From assembly GCA_021531775.1 (NCBI GenBank), contig JAFBIU010000016.1:1-64000 (forward strand): DNA of 64,000 nucleotides, given 5' to 3'. Shown one piece after another: positions 53,467-63,409 of the stretch. Each line of letters begins with the position of its first letter. The first letter of the stretch is position 1. This DNA is from Parabacteroides distasonis. GTDB lineage: Bacteria; Bacteroidota; Bacteroidia; Bacteroidales; Tannerellaceae. The notes beneath the pieces were generated by a model. That model was given only the letters and a program-made list of their open reading frames with translations. It was not told where the DNA came from and searched no databases. The translations under genes and the position numbers were made by a program.

Positions 53467-53637
53467 ATGGCTTACGTAATTAGTGACGATTGTATTGCAT
53501 GCGGCACATGTATCGATGAGTGCCCGGTAGGAGCAATTTCAGAAGGTGACAAATACAGCATCAACCCTGAAATGTGTGCTGACTGTGGAACTTGCGCAGA
53601 CGCTTGTCCGACAGAAGCAATCCACCCGGCTGAATAA
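53467..53637 (+). CDS. 2[4Fe-4S] ferredoxin, 56 residues
   Basis: The frame starts MAYVISDDCIACGTCIDECP and ends TEAIHPAE. The two clusters are ligated by CIACGTCIDECP and CADCGTCADACP, the classical clostridial-type arrangement. It is an electron carrier for ferredoxin-linked enzymes such as IorAB and pyruvate:ferredoxin oxidoreductase. Monocistronic, with a hairpin terminator downstream. Confidence 0.95.
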   Translation: MAYVISDDCIACGTCIDECPVGAISEGDKYSINPEMCADCGTCADACPTEAIHPAE

Positions 53638-53697
53638 TCAACCGCGGCAACAGACGGGATTATAGATGGCAGAAGCAATCGATCCCTTAAACAAAAG

Positions 53698-53745
53698 GCG
53701 GACTGTTCTTTCTTCATTGAAAGCAACAGTCCGCTTCTTTTGTTC
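53698..53745. terminator. Bidirectional terminator, ferredoxin / DUF3276 genes
   Basis: GCGGACTGTT (53698-53707) pairs with AACAGTCCGC (53725-53734), with extra CTTTC/GAAAG pairing inside. T-rich sequence lies on both sides (TTCTTTTGTT on plus; CTTTTGTTT on minus). Confidence 0.85.
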
Positions 53746-53767
53746 CCTTTCCATTCACCCTCGGAAG

Positions 53768-54103
53768 TCAAAACTCAATATCCAATTTGATTTCCGAATC
53801 GTCAGAAGCCGCTTGCGCATCCTTTTCCGCATTGCACTGTTCAATGTAACGGATCACCTCTTTCATTCCATCCAGAAACTTGCCGAAATCCTCTTTGTAA
53901 AGAAAGATCTTATGCTTCTCGAATGTAACCGGCGCCCCCGTCTTTGGCTGTATCTTCTTACTCTCGGTAATCGCCAAGAAAAGATCGTCTTTCAGGTTTC
54001 GCTTTACATCCAGATAGTAAATCCGTTTCCCAGCCTTGATGGACTTGGAGTATAGTATCTCCTTGTCCCCTTTTTCAACATGTACATTCTTAATCTCTTC
54101 CAT
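53768..54103 (-). CDS. DUF3276 (PUR-like) nucleic-acid-binding protein
   Basis: A 111-residue protein with the PUR-alpha-like repeat fold expected for DUF3276 (EILYSKSIKAGKRIYYLDVKRN, LFLAITESKK, KHKIFLYKEDFGKFLDGMKEVIRYI). The C-terminal tail is acidic. Bacteroidetes relatives are thought to bind RNA or DNA; targets here are unknown. Confidence 0.85.
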   Translation of the reverse strand: MEEIKNVHVEKGDKEILYSKSIKAGKRIYYLDVKRNLKDDLFLAITESKKIQPKTGAPVTFEKHKIFLYKEDFGKFLDGMKEVIRYIEQCNAEKDAQAASDDSEIKLDIEF

Positions 54104-54253
54104 AAACAGACAACATTCTAATTCCCTTCCTGATTAATTCATAAACAGGTCCAAATATGCGTATATTTTTTTAAACTCAGACAAGTTAGAAGGGAAAAAA
54201 TCAACATAAAAAGAAAAAGATTCGAAAAGAGCCCATGGAATGAAAAGAATCAC

Positions 54254-54261
54254 TACCTTTG
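54254..54261 (+). promoter_or_regulatory. nusB operon -7 box
   Basis: TACCTTTG, 35 bases before the nusB ATG. Confidence 0.5.
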
Positions 54262-54296
54262 CAGCCTAAATTAGAAACAAGTAGTTCCTTCAAACG

Positions 54297-55220
54297 ATGA
54301 TCAACAGAATTTTAATCCGTATAAAAGTTTTGCAGATAGTCTATTCATACTATCAGAATGGAAACGGAGACCTCAAAGTGGCCGAAAACGAGTTGCTTTT
54401 CAGCCTGCAAAAGTCGTACGACTTATACCACTATCTTTTACTCCTCATTGTTGAACTCACCCAGATGGAAAGACGCATCCAGGAGGCACGCAAGAACAAG
54501 TACATGCCGACCGTGGAAGACCTGAATCCGGACATGCGTCTGGTCAACAACCGTTTTACGGCCCAGTTGGCTGATAATCTGTTGTTGCAGAAGTATCAGA
54601 AAGAACAGGGCATCTCCTGGGCGGATGATGAGGCATTCCTCAAAGGGTTGCTGGAGCAGATCAAGGCATCTGAACTCTATGCAGACTATGTACGTAATCC
54701 GGAAGACAACTACGAGACAGATCGGGAGTTCTGGCGTGCAGCCTTCAAGAAACTGATCTGTGGCAGCGAGTTCGTGGAAGAGTATCTGGAAGACAAGAGT
54801 ATCTATTGGAATGACGACATCGAGATCGTAGAGACATTTGTACTGAAGAGCATCAAGCAGTTCGAAGAGGCTAAGGGTGCCAAGCAGCCGTTGCTGCCGA
54901 TGTTCAAGGATGCACAGGACAAAGCCTATGCTGTCCAGCTGTTCCGGAAGACATTGGTCAAAGGACAGGAGTATCGCGAGCTGATCGAACAGCATCTGCG
55001 CAACTGGGAAAGCGAACGTATCGCCAGCATGGACTTCATCATCATGCAGATGGCCGTAGCTGAGTTGGTCAACTTCCCCTCCATCCCCACCAACGTCACG
55101 ATGAACGAATACATCGACTTGGCCAAGCATTACAGCACGCCCAAGAGCGGTAATTTCATCAATGGTGTGTTGGATTCGGTGACGAACCAGTTGAAAAAAG
55201 AGGGCAAGCTCTTGAAGTAA
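54297..55220 (+). CDS. nusB: Transcription antitermination factor NusB, long form
   Basis: A 307-residue protein. The NusB fold lies in the last ~140 residues (DKAYAVQLFRKTLVKGQEYRELIEQHL, IASMDFIIMQMAVAEL, TMNEYIDLAKHYSTPKSGNFINGVLD). The long N-terminal extension is typical of Bacteroidetes. It binds boxA of rRNA leaders with NusE. First gene of nusB-yajC-ybbR-coaE. Confidence 0.93.
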   Translation: MINRILIRIKVLQIVYSYYQNGNGDLKVAENELLFSLQKSYDLYHYLLLLIVELTQMERRIQEARKNKYMPTVEDLNPDMRLVNNRFTAQLADNLLLQKYQKEQGISWADDEAFLKGLLEQIKASELYADYVRNPEDNYETDREFWRAAFKKLICGSEFVEEYLEDKSIYWNDDIEIVETFVLKSIKQFEEAKGAKQPLLPMFKDAQDKAYAVQLFRKTLVKGQEYRELIEQHLRNWESERIASMDFIIMQMAVAELVNFPSIPTNVTMNEYIDLAKHYSTPKSGNFINGVLDSVTNQLKKEGKLLK

Positions 55221-55262
55221 TCGTTTTATTGGCTATCTTTGTCAAGCAAATTTTTTATTGAT

Positions 55263-55574
55263 ATGAACGCATTGAATATTTTATTGCAAGCTGCTGCCGG
55301 CGGTAACCAATGGTCCGGCATCCTGATGATGGTCGTCATCGTCGCTATCTTCTACTTCTTCATGATTCGTCCGCAACAGAAGAAGCAGAAGGAGATCCAG
55401 AAGGCTCGCGAGGCCTTGAAAGTGGGTGATCAGATTGTGACAGCAGGTGGTATCTATGGCCGAATCCGTGAGATCGGTGACGTCTATATGGCAATCGAAG
55501 TGGCTAACGGTGTGACGATCCGTATCGACAAGTCCTCTATCTTTGCCTCATCCGCAGACGCAAAGCAACAATAA
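55263..55574 (+). CDS. yajC: Preprotein translocase accessory subunit YajC
   Basis: A 103-residue protein with one membrane helix (ILMMVVIVAIFYFFMI) and the conserved RPQQKKQKE after it. A basic cytoplasmic domain follows, with VGDQIVTAGGIYGRI. It associates with SecDF. The frame extends to 55239, but the ATG at 55263 matches the family. 42 bases after nusB. Confidence 0.95.
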   Translation: MNALNILLQAAAGGNQWSGILMMVVIVAIFYFFMIRPQQKKQKEIQKAREALKVGDQIVTAGGIYGRIREIGDVYMAIEVANGVTIRIDKSSIFASSADAKQQ

Positions 55575-55586
55575 ACCGGTTTGCTT

Positions 55587-56597
55587 ATGCCACGGCTTGA
55601 AAACAACATGTGGGAGTCCTTCAAGTCCACAGAAGAAAAGGCTAAGGTCTTGATCCATCGTGCACGATGGAAAGAGACATTGGTCTTTTTTTGTTTCGTA
55701 CTGCTCTCTTTCGGATTCTGGATGTTGCAGAGTCTGCAACAGGAGTACGAGATTGAAATGACTATCCCCATCCGCTATAAGAATGTGCCCGACAACATTG
55801 CCTTTCAGGATACGATTCCACAACAGGTGACCATCCGGATTAAGGACAAAGGCAGTGTGTTGCTGAATTACCAGTTGGGCCAGCGTTTCCTGCCGATCGA
55901 TGTCAACCTAAAACGGGCTGCCGAACATCCGAACGGCAAAGAGCAGCTCACCCCCAAGAGCCTTGAAAACGAAGTGACCAAGCAATTGATGGCAACGACC
56001 CAGTTGATGGAGATCACGCCGGCCCAGATCGAGTTGCGCTACAGCCAACGGAAAGAGAAACAGGTGCCCGTAGTCTTCCAAGGCGAGATCGAGACCCTGC
56101 CGGGTTTTCAAGTGTCGGACGAGATTCATCTGGAACCCTCCTCCGTAACGGTCTATGCCAGCCAAGCTACATTAGACACCATCCACGAAGTCAAGACAGC
56201 CAAGTTCGACATCCGCAAGGGTGGCAAAACGTTCAAACGCACGTTGCAGCTGCAACCCATTGCCGGGGCTAACTTGGCACCTAACGCGGTCTCGGTAACC
56301 ATTCCGATTGAGGAGTATGCCGACAAGACATTGGAGATCCCGGTACAATGCATGCATGTGCCGGAACACTATACGGTCCGGATGTTTCCAACGCATGTCA
56401 AGGTGAATTGCTCCGTTCCCCTCTCCCGTTTCAAGGAGTTGTCGGAAGAGTTGTTTACCATTCAAGTGGATTTCAGCGAACTGGAACAGAACACAACGGG
56501 AACGGAACCGGTGGAATTGGTCTCCAAACCGGAATGGGTACATTCGCCCCACCTCATCCCGGAACAAATTGAATTCATCATCGAACAACATCAATAA
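55587..56597 (+). CDS. YbbR-domain protein
   Basis: A 336-residue protein with one membrane helix near residues 30-48. The extracytoplasmic part has YbbR-like repeats (IPIRYKNVPDN, PSSVTVYASQATLDTI, IPVQCMHVPEHYTVRMFPTHVKV). YbbR proteins regulate cyclic-di-AMP synthases in Firmicutes; no such synthase lies nearby, so the role here is unknown. The start is taken at the ATG at 55587; TTG at 55581 and ATG at 55608 are alternatives. It ends three bases before coaE. Confidence 0.82.
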   Translation: MPRLENNMWESFKSTEEKAKVLIHRARWKETLVFFCFVLLSFGFWMLQSLQQEYEIEMTIPIRYKNVPDNIAFQDTIPQQVTIRIKDKGSVLLNYQLGQRFLPIDVNLKRAAEHPNGKEQLTPKSLENEVTKQLMATTQLMEITPAQIELRYSQRKEKQVPVVFQGEIETLPGFQVSDEIHLEPSSVTVYASQATLDTIHEVKTAKFDIRKGGKTFKRTLQLQPIAGANLAPNAVSVTIPIEEYADKTLEIPVQCMHVPEHYTVRMFPTHVKVNCSVPLSRFKELSEELFTIQVDFSELEQNTTGTEPVELVSKPEWVHSPHLIPEQIEFIIEQHQ

Positions 56598-56600
56598 GGT

Positions 56601-57212
56601 ATGATCAGCATTGGTATTACAGGAGGTTTGGGTAGCGGTAAATCGGTCGTTGCCCGTTTATTGGCCCTGCAGGGCATTCCAGTCTATATTGCAGACGACG
56701 AGAGTAAACGGCTGACAGCCCATTCACCCCTGATCCGCCAGCCCCTGACAGAACTGTTCGGTGATGCGCTCTATACCAACGAAGGGCTCAACAAGTCCCT
56801 GTTGGCTTCGCTGATCTTCTCCGATGCGGAGAATCTGAAGCGGGTCAATGCGATCATCCATCCGGTTGTCAGTCAGGACTTCCAACAGTGGGTACAACGG
56901 CAATCGGGGCCCTATTGCGCGTTAGAGTCAGCCATTCTGTACGAGTCGGGGTTTGACCAGTTGGTCGATGTACGCCTGATGGTCTATGCTCCGTTGGAGT
57001 TACGTCTGCAGCGGGCCATGGTTCGGGATAGAGCCGATCGCGAAACCCTGCTCGCCCGCATCCGTCGCCAATGGCCCGATGAAGTCAAGAAAGAGCGTGC
57101 CGACTTTGTCATCTACAATGACGACCAACAGGCACTCATTCCGCAAATCCAAGACTTTCTATCCTATTTACAACCATCCATAACACGATTCGGAGTGACA
57201 CAAAATAAGTAA
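56601..57212 (+). CDS. coaE: Dephospho-CoA kinase
   Basis: The 203-residue enzyme catalyses the last step of coenzyme A synthesis. It has the P-loop ITGGLGSGKSVVA, the substrate segment IPVYIADDESK and the LID region RDRADRETLLARI. It ends the nusB-yajC-ybbR-coaE cluster. Confidence 0.95.
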   Translation: MISIGITGGLGSGKSVVARLLALQGIPVYIADDESKRLTAHSPLIRQPLTELFGDALYTNEGLNKSLLASLIFSDAENLKRVNAIIHPVVSQDFQQWVQRQSGPYCALESAILYESGFDQLVDVRLMVYAPLELRLQRAMVRDRADRETLLARIRRQWPDEVKKERADFVIYNDDQQALIPQIQDFLSYLQPSITRFGVTQNK

Positions 57213-57309
57213 TCAAATGCGTTTTTTCGAACAGATTGTGTCCATTATTCCCCGAGTTATGCTATTTTTGCACGACGAATTTTAAAAACGATTAGAAAAG
57301 AGAAATATT

Positions 57310-57771
57310 ATGTTGAAGACTATTCTGTCCATTTCAGGTAAGCCGGGATTATTCAGATTGGTTTCCCGCGGTAAAAACATGTTGATTGTCGAATCGCTGG
57401 CTGACCATCGCAAAGTTCCTGCATACGCGAAAGACAAAGTCATTTCGTTAGGTGACATTGCTATCTATACGAACGAAACGGAAGTCCCTTTGCATGAAGT
57501 TTTGACAAATGTAAAGAACAAAGAGAATGGTGCCGTTAGTTCCCTCAATCCGTCCAAGGCAACATCAGAAGAGTTGCGTGCCTACATGGCTGAGGTATTG
57601 CCCGATTTCGACCGCGAACGTGTCTATCCGAGCGACATCAAGAAATTGTTGAGTTGGTACAATCTACTGATCAATGCTGGCGTTACCGAGTTTACACCGA
57701 TTGAAATCAAGGCTCAGCCTGTCGAGGTAGCAGAAGAGACTACCGAAGAGGCTACAACGGAAGAAAAATAA
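57310..57771 (+). CDS. DUF5606 protein
   Basis: A 153-residue protein. The first ~130 residues match the Bacteroidetes DUF5606 form: ILSISGKPGLFRLVSRGKNMLIVESL, SLGDIAIYT, RVYPSDIKKLLSWYNLLI. The tail is rich in Glu, Val and Thr. The SH3-like start may bind RNA or peptide; function unknown. TATTTTTG (57264-57271) is a possible -7 box, and a strong terminator follows. Confidence 0.82.
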   Translation: MLKTILSISGKPGLFRLVSRGKNMLIVESLADHRKVPAYAKDKVISLGDIAIYTNETEVPLHEVLTNVKNKENGAVSSLNPSKATSEELRAYMAEVLPDFDRERVYPSDIKKLLSWYNLLINAGVTEFTPIEIKAQPVEVAEETTEEATTEEK

Positions 57772-57794
57772 GTATCTTACTTACGTATGCTAAA

Positions 57795-57853
57795 TACCCT
57801 ACTTAGACCTCCTAACCAGCATAGTTACGGGGTCTAAGTAGGGTACTTTTTTT
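57795..57853 (+). terminator. Strong terminator of the DUF5606 gene
   Basis: A 15-bp perfect stem, TACCCTACTTAGACC (57795-57809) with its complement at 57831-57845, followed by seven Ts. Confidence 0.92.
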
Positions 57854-57860
57854 GTTTGGA

Positions 57861-59144
57861 TTATAAGCGGCCTGTCGTACGCTTGTATTCCGTCTCGTAG
57901 ATCTTGTATTGGGTCTGCGCTTCAATGAAATTGCTTTCGGCCTGCTGCCATTGGGTCTGTGCATCCAACAGATCTGTCAAGGTACACATCGACACGTCAT
58001 ACCGCTCCTGCATCACGCGCAGGTTTTCGATGGCCTCTTTCCGTCCCAACTCGGCAGTCTCTACCATCGTATAACCATCTGTCAGATTCTGTACGGCCTG
58101 ACGTGCTTCGATACTCAACAGCCGACTGTTCTTCTGCAAATCCAACTCGGCATTCCGAATGTCATAACGGGCACGACGAATCTTCTTCAGGTTCTCCCCC
58201 CAATGGAAAAGCGGAATGCTGACAGAAGCCATGGCGACAAAATAACCATCATGCAGATTCTCGGTTCCCACAGCTGCCACAGCCTTCATATTGCCATAGT
58301 AGGAATAGCCGACAGAGAGTCCGACCGTAGGTAAGATTCCTGCCCGCGTCATCTTCAACTGCTGCTGTTGGGCGGCTATCTGTTTGTGCAACAGGGCCAA
58401 CTCCGGACGCAACGAAATGTCGTCATCCAACTGTTGTGGCATACGTACCTGAATCAAGGTATCGGTCGGTTCAATCTGGGTATCCAACTCGGCACCCAAA
58501 ACATTACACAAAGCAAGCCGACAGAGGTCAGAACCGTTACGTGCTTTCTGCAACTGGTACTGGATCTCGCTGCGTTTGGCCCGGATACGCAGCAACTCAT
58601 TCTCCGTACCCATCTCGGCCTCAACAGCCAACTTCACCTGATCGTACAACGCATTCATCTGACGTTCATACGCCTCCAGCATCCGCACCTTCCGCTGGAC
58701 AGAGACCAATGTCCAGTAGGCCTGGTCTGCATCTGCCAATACCTGCTGACGCGTCTGGTTCAACTGAAGCTCAGCACTCTCTTTCCCGATACCAGCCAAT
58801 TTTCGTCCGGCCAACAAACGACCACCCGTATAGAGTGGCTGGGTCACATTCACTCCGGCCATGTACATGCCATGCATCTGTAACTTCATACCCGACATCT
58901 CGATGTCCGGCGACATATAGATGCCATTCAACGAGCCATCCACCTTCGGGAGGAAGGCCGCCAATGCCACCGCCTTGTCCAGTTCAGCCTGACGCAAGGC
59001 ATTGTCCGCTTTCTGCAGATCCTCGTTGTGTGCCAGTGCCATCTGACGACACGCTTCCTGCGAGAGCTGCAGTTCTTGCCCCTGCATCGTAAGCCAGGGG
59101 CAGAGCAATAAACCACAAACGATCTTTATTATCTTTTTCATCAT
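57861..59144 (-). CDS. TolC-family outer membrane efflux protein
   Basis: A 427-residue exported protein (signal peptide ending MQGQE). It consists of two long helical-hairpin repeats with the OEP pattern (ALAHNEDLQKADNALRQAEL, later EARQAVQNLTDGY and LLDAQTQWQQAESNFIEAQTQYKIYETEYKRTTGRL). It forms the outer channel for the RND pump; last gene of the operon, eight bases after the permease. Confidence 0.93.
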   Translation of the reverse strand: MMKKIIKIVCGLLLCPWLTMQGQELQLSQEACRQMALAHNEDLQKADNALRQAELDKAVALAAFLPKVDGSLNGIYMSPDIEMSGMKLQMHGMYMAGVNVTQPLYTGGRLLAGRKLAGIGKESAELQLNQTRQQVLADADQAYWTLVSVQRKVRMLEAYERQMNALYDQVKLAVEAEMGTENELLRIRAKRSEIQYQLQKARNGSDLCRLALCNVLGAELDTQIEPTDTLIQVRMPQQLDDDISLRPELALLHKQIAAQQQQLKMTRAGILPTVGLSVGYSYYGNMKAVAAVGTENLHDGYFVAMASVSIPLFHWGENLKKIRRARYDIRNAELDLQKNSRLLSIEARQAVQNLTDGYTMVETAELGRKEAIENLRVMQERYDVSMCTLTDLLDAQTQWQQAESNFIEAQTQYKIYETEYKRTTGRL

Positions 59145-59152
59145 TCTATTCT

Positions 59153-62100
59153 TTAACAGGATACCTTATTTTCGTCAACCGGTTTCGTCACATGGAACAG
59201 GGCCGTGTAGAACAGGGGCAGCAACACCAAGGTAATCAGGGTTCCTACCGTCAGACCACCCATGATGGTGATCGCCATCGAACTGTACATCGGATCAACC
59301 ACCAATGGCAACATACCCAAGATGGTGGTCAACGAGGCCATGATCACCGGACGTACACGCGATACAGTCGCATTCAACACCGCATGATAGGGATGTTGAT
59401 GCTCTTCGCTATAGAGCCGGTTAATCTCATCGACCAATACGATGGAGTTCTTGATCATCATACCCATCAAACCCATCATACCGATGATGGCCATGAAGGT
59501 GAAGGGCTGACGGGTAGCCAACAACGACGGTACAATACCACAGATCACGAACGGGAAGCAAACCAAGATCAGAATCACCTTCTTCCAGTTGTTGAACAGC
59601 AACAGCAGGACGCCCAAGATCATGAACAACATGATGGGCAGGTATTTCATCAAGTTATTGATCGCCTCACCTTGTACCTCGATCTCACCGACCCAACGCT
59701 TATGGTAGCCGGCGGGCAACTCAATGGCATCGATCTGATCCTGAATGGAAGCCAACACCTTAGCCGGAGTAGCCTCGTATTGCTCATAGTCCGGATCACA
59801 TTCAGCCTCAATGGCCCGCTGTCCGTTCAGTCGCTGGATCACCTCTTCGTCCCAATCCATGCGCAGGTTGCGGGTAACATTGCTCAACGGAGTACTCCGG
59901 AACATCTGATCCTGCAAATTGGCCATCTTCTTTCCTCCGGCCATGGCCCCCTCCAGATCCTCTTCCGTCATCCGCAGATTCATCATGCTCCATACAGGAA
60001 TATCACTCAAGTTCTGAATCCTGGTGCCATCTTCGTTGCGAACCATCAAATTGATGATGACCATCTTGTCCTGATCGTTCAATACACCGACCGGCATACC
60101 ATCGGTAGCAGCCATCAAGGCATTGCCCACATCACTCCGTTCAATGTTCGAGCGTAAGGCATCCTGACGGACATAATCGGCAATCCAAGTCTTGCCCTTC
60201 GGCTTCCAGTTGTTCTCAACAGAATAGGGATCCACGTAGGGGCACTGGCGCATGATATCCTCTGCCTGCTTGCTCAACTGGCGCAACACCTCCGGATCGG
60301 GACCGGTAAACTCTACCTCTACGGTATGCGTGGTCGAAATGGAGAAGTTGTATTTCCGCAGACGGATATAGGCATCCGGATATTTCTCACGCAACTGCTT
60401 GCGTACAATGGGAATCTGTTCGCAAATGGTCTCATAGTCGGCACAATCGACCATCAACTCGCCATAGCTGTCACCACCAGCCGTCATCGGTCGCACCAAA
60501 CAGTAGCGGGCAGGAGCTCCTCCCATGCTGGCTGCAACCCGTTCGATCTTCGGATTCTGCATCAACAATTCCGACATCTCGATCAAATCCTGCCGTACCC
60601 GGTTCGGGTCGGTCTGTGCCGGCAGGGCATACTCCACCACAAACTGCTTGTAGTTGAAATCCGGGAAGAAGAGGTTCTTCACCTTGGCCATAGACATCAC
60701 ACACACCACCAACAGGACAAAAGCGGCCAGAATGGTGCTCTTCTTATAGGAGATCAGGAAAGCGATGGTCCGACGAACCATCCGGTGCATCGGTGAATTC
60801 ATCACTTCGCCAGCAACTGCATCCGATGACTGACCCTCTGTGGCCGGCAACCAACTCTTCACACACATCGGCACCTGTACCAACGCCAATACCCAACTGG
60901 CAAGCAGGCTGACACAAAGCACGAAGAACAGGTCACGCGCATATTCTCCGGAGGAGTCCGGCGAGAGATAGACATTAATAAAGGTAGAGGCGGCAATGAC
61001 GGTAGCCCCCAACAGAGGCATGGCTGTATTCTTACCGATCCGATACAGGTAGATGTTTTGCGGGAGTCCCTTTTTCTTATCGACCAAGATACCATCCATG
61101 ATCACAATGGCATTATCCACCAACATACCCATGGCCACGATAAAGGCACCCAAAGAGATACGTTGCAATGTCGTACCCAGGTTCAACAAGATCGGGAACG
61201 AGACGGCAATGGTCAAAACCAAACCGAAACCGATGATGACACCACTGCGGAAGCCCATCGTAAACACCAGGGCCAGGATCACGATCAGCACCGACTCCAA
61301 CAGATTCACCATGAAGGAATTGATAGCCTCATCCACCTTGTCGGGCTGGAAGAAGATCTTATCCATCTGCATACCGACCGGTACGGTCTGCATCACCTCA
61401 GCCAAACGGGCATCGACCGCCTTTCCGACATCGGGTACGATCGCACTGTTTTCCATCGCTATACAAATGGCCAAGGCCGGTTTTCCATCGACAAAGAAAC
61501 CATTCTTCTGGGGTTCGGCATAAGTACGTTCAATGGTCGCAATATCGCCTAAACGAAGTTGCTTCCCATCCATGGTAGCAATCAGCAGGTTACGGATATC
61601 CTCCTCGTCCTGGATCGACTCGTTGACCTGCAACTGCATCTTGTCGTCCTGCTGCTGGTAAGCACCGGCATTCACCATCTTGCCGGCATTCTGCAACGAC
61701 ATCATGATCTGTGTCGGGATGACGCCATTGCGGGCAATCTTCTCTTTGGAAAGGATGATATTGATCACCTCGTCACGATTTCCGGCAATCGAGATGCGCT
61801 TCACACCCGGCACGCTCAACAACTCCCGACGGATGTATTTCGCATACTTGTTCATCTCCGGATAGGTATAGCCATCGGCCTTCAACGCATAGAAGATGCC
61901 ATAGACATCCATCATATCGTCCATGACGATCGGTTCGTAACAACCATCCGGCAACAACCGTTTGGTATCGCTCACCTTCCGGCGCAACAGGTCGAAGTGT
62001 TGCTCCAGATCCTTCATCAAGACTGTCATTTGGAATTCGACCGTCAGCATGGCCAAGCCCGGACGGCACTCCGTCTTGATCTTCTTGACATCCGGCAAGG

Positions 62101-62317
62101 CCCGCAACTCATCCTCCATACTCTGGGCCACCTTCAATTCCACCTCATGAGCCGAGGCACCCGGATAGGAGACAATCACCATCGCCTGCTTGACAGGGAC
62201 GGCCGGATCCTCCAATTTGGGCATTTGGATAAACGAAAGTACGCCGGCAATCAGAATTCCGACCATCAACGACCAGAACAGGACCGGACGACGTACAAAA
62301 AATTCAGTCATTTTCAT
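59153..62317 (-). CDS. RND-family efflux pump inner membrane permease
   Basis: The 1054-residue permease has the 12-helix, two-porter-domain layout of AcrB-type pumps. An N-terminal helix leads to FVRRPVLFWSLMV. The fourth helix contains GMLVDNAIVIMDGI with an Asp typical of the proton relay. The second half has MGLMGMMIKNSIVLVDEI. Overall it is closer to hydrophobe/amphiphile (HAE1-like) than metal (CusA) pumps; substrate unknown. Its ATG overlaps the adaptor stop by one base. Confidence 0.95.
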   Translation of the reverse strand: MKMTEFFVRRPVLFWSLMVGILIAGVLSFIQMPKLEDPAVPVKQAMVIVSYPGASAHEVELKVAQSMEDELRALPDVKKIKTECRPGLAMLTVEFQMTVLMKDLEQHFDLLRRKVSDTKRLLPDGCYEPIVMDDMMDVYGIFYALKADGYTYPEMNKYAKYIRRELLSVPGVKRISIAGNRDEVINIILSKEKIARNGVIPTQIMMSLQNAGKMVNAGAYQQQDDKMQLQVNESIQDEEDIRNLLIATMDGKQLRLGDIATIERTYAEPQKNGFFVDGKPALAICIAMENSAIVPDVGKAVDARLAEVMQTVPVGMQMDKIFFQPDKVDEAINSFMVNLLESVLIVILALVFTMGFRSGVIIGFGLVLTIAVSFPILLNLGTTLQRISLGAFIVAMGMLVDNAIVIMDGILVDKKKGLPQNIYLYRIGKNTAMPLLGATVIAASTFINVYLSPDSSGEYARDLFFVLCVSLLASWVLALVQVPMCVKSWLPATEGQSSDAVAGEVMNSPMHRMVRRTIAFLISYKKSTILAAFVLLVVCVMSMAKVKNLFFPDFNYKQFVVEYALPAQTDPNRVRQDLIEMSELLMQNPKIERVAASMGGAPARYCLVRPMTAGGDSYGELMVDCADYETICEQIPIVRKQLREKYPDAYIRLRKYNFSISTTHTVEVEFTGPDPEVLRQLSKQAEDIMRQCPYVDPYSVENNWKPKGKTWIADYVRQDALRSNIERSDVGNALMAATDGMPVGVLNDQDKMVIINLMVRNEDGTRIQNLSDIPVWSMMNLRMTEEDLEGAMAGGKKMANLQDQMFRSTPLSNVTRNLRMDWDEEVIQRLNGQRAIEAECDPDYEQYEATPAKVLASIQDQIDAIELPAGYHKRWVGEIEVQGEAINNLMKYLPIMLFMILGVLLLLFNNWKKVILILVCFPFVICGIVPSLLATRQPFTFMAIIGMMGLMGMMIKNSIVLVDEINRLYSEEHQHPYHAVLNATVSRVRPVIMASLTTILGMLPLVVDPMYSSMAITIMGGLTVGTLITLVLLPLFYTALFHVTKPVDENKVSC

Positions 62318-63375
62318 CAGAGCAATCCTCCTACATTGGTTTCAGCCGGTTTCTCAATTACCATCACCGATTCGTTTTCATGCAGATAATCGACACCAGC
62401 TTTCACAAGTCGTTCGTTGCCTGTCAAACCGGACAAGACCACAGCCCCTTGTGCCTGCTTCGTCCGATCCAGTTCAACCTCCCGTTTGGTCACCTTTGAA
62501 TCATCGGTCAATACCCACACATAATCCTTGCCTTCGGCATGGCAAACGGCATGCAACGGAACAGAAAAACGGGGAGTTCCCTCGTCTCCCAACGTGCGGA
62601 TACCCACCTCCACATTCATACCCGGTGTCAATTTCGGAGCTGTCGGACCATCGAAAGCCAAACGCATCCGATACAATTGATTGCCATCGGCTTTCGGTGT
62701 GATGCTGATTAGTTTCATCGGTAGATCCTGTCCATCGCCATAGGCACTCCGACAGAAATAGCCACCGAAACGATCCTTCTGCACATACAGATTGGAAGGC
62801 AAATCCACTTCCACCTCCAATTGTTTGACATCCAAAAGATCGATGATGGCTCGACCGGCATCCACCATCTCGGCTACCTCAAAGTTGACACTTTGGACAT
62901 AGCCGCTCACCGGAGCATACAGACGTGTATAATCCAATTTATTCTGATTGGTTTGCAGTTGGACACGTACCTGTTCCAATCCGGCCACTGCCTTTTCGTA
63001 ATCATTTCCGGAAATACTCTTTCCTTCAAACAGTTTCTTCATACGGGCCACTTCGTTAGAGAGTTGCTTGTATTGGATTTCCAAAGCCTCAACCCCCAGC
63101 TTGTAATCCTTGTCGTCCAACGTGGCAATCAGTTGCCCCTGACGCACGGCATCTCCCTCCTTCACCAAAATACGCATGATCTGTCCGGGTGTCTTGAACC
63201 CTAAACTGATCGTCTTCGCCTCCTGAATAACCCCCGAAAACAGTTTGGTCTGTTCGATACCCAAGGGCTCAGGCTTCGTCAACATCACACTACGAATGCT
63301 TGTCTCTTTCGGCTGATCGCTACAGGCACTCATGGTACCCAACAACACACAAAGACTCAAAAAGAACTTTTTCAT
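62317..63375 (-). CDS. RND efflux periplasmic adaptor lipoprotein
   Basis: A 352-residue membrane-fusion protein with lipobox GTMSAC (Cys at about residue 18). The lipoyl half-motif LGFKTPGQIMRILVKEGDAVRQGQLIATLDD is followed by a coiled-coil hairpin (about residues 85-130). The second lipoyl half is LDYTRLYAPVSGYV, then the barrel domain. It starts the three-gene efflux operon. The start at 63375 is preferred over 63387 as it leaves a normal signal peptide. Confidence 0.93.
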   Translation of the reverse strand: MKKFFLSLCVLLGTMSACSDQPKETSIRSVMLTKPEPLGIEQTKLFSGVIQEAKTISLGFKTPGQIMRILVKEGDAVRQGQLIATLDDKDYKLGVEALEIQYKQLSNEVARMKKLFEGKSISGNDYEKAVAGLEQVRVQLQTNQNKLDYTRLYAPVSGYVQSVNFEVAEMVDAGRAIIDLLDVKQLEVEVDLPSNLYVQKDRFGGYFCRSAYGDGQDLPMKLISITPKADGNQLYRMRLAFDGPTAPKLTPGMNVEVGIRTLGDEGTPRFSVPLHAVCHAEGKDYVWVLTDDSKVTKREVELDRTKQAQGAVVLSGLTGNERLVKAGVDYLHENESVMVIEKPAETNVGGLL

Positions 63376-63409
63376 ATAAAACCTCATAAATTTAAACCGA
63401 TTGAACGTG

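Noticed and set aside
57795-57853. Shared terminator for the TolC-family gene
   Set aside because: On the minus strand no adequate T-run follows the stem, so it is credited only to the DUF5606 gene.
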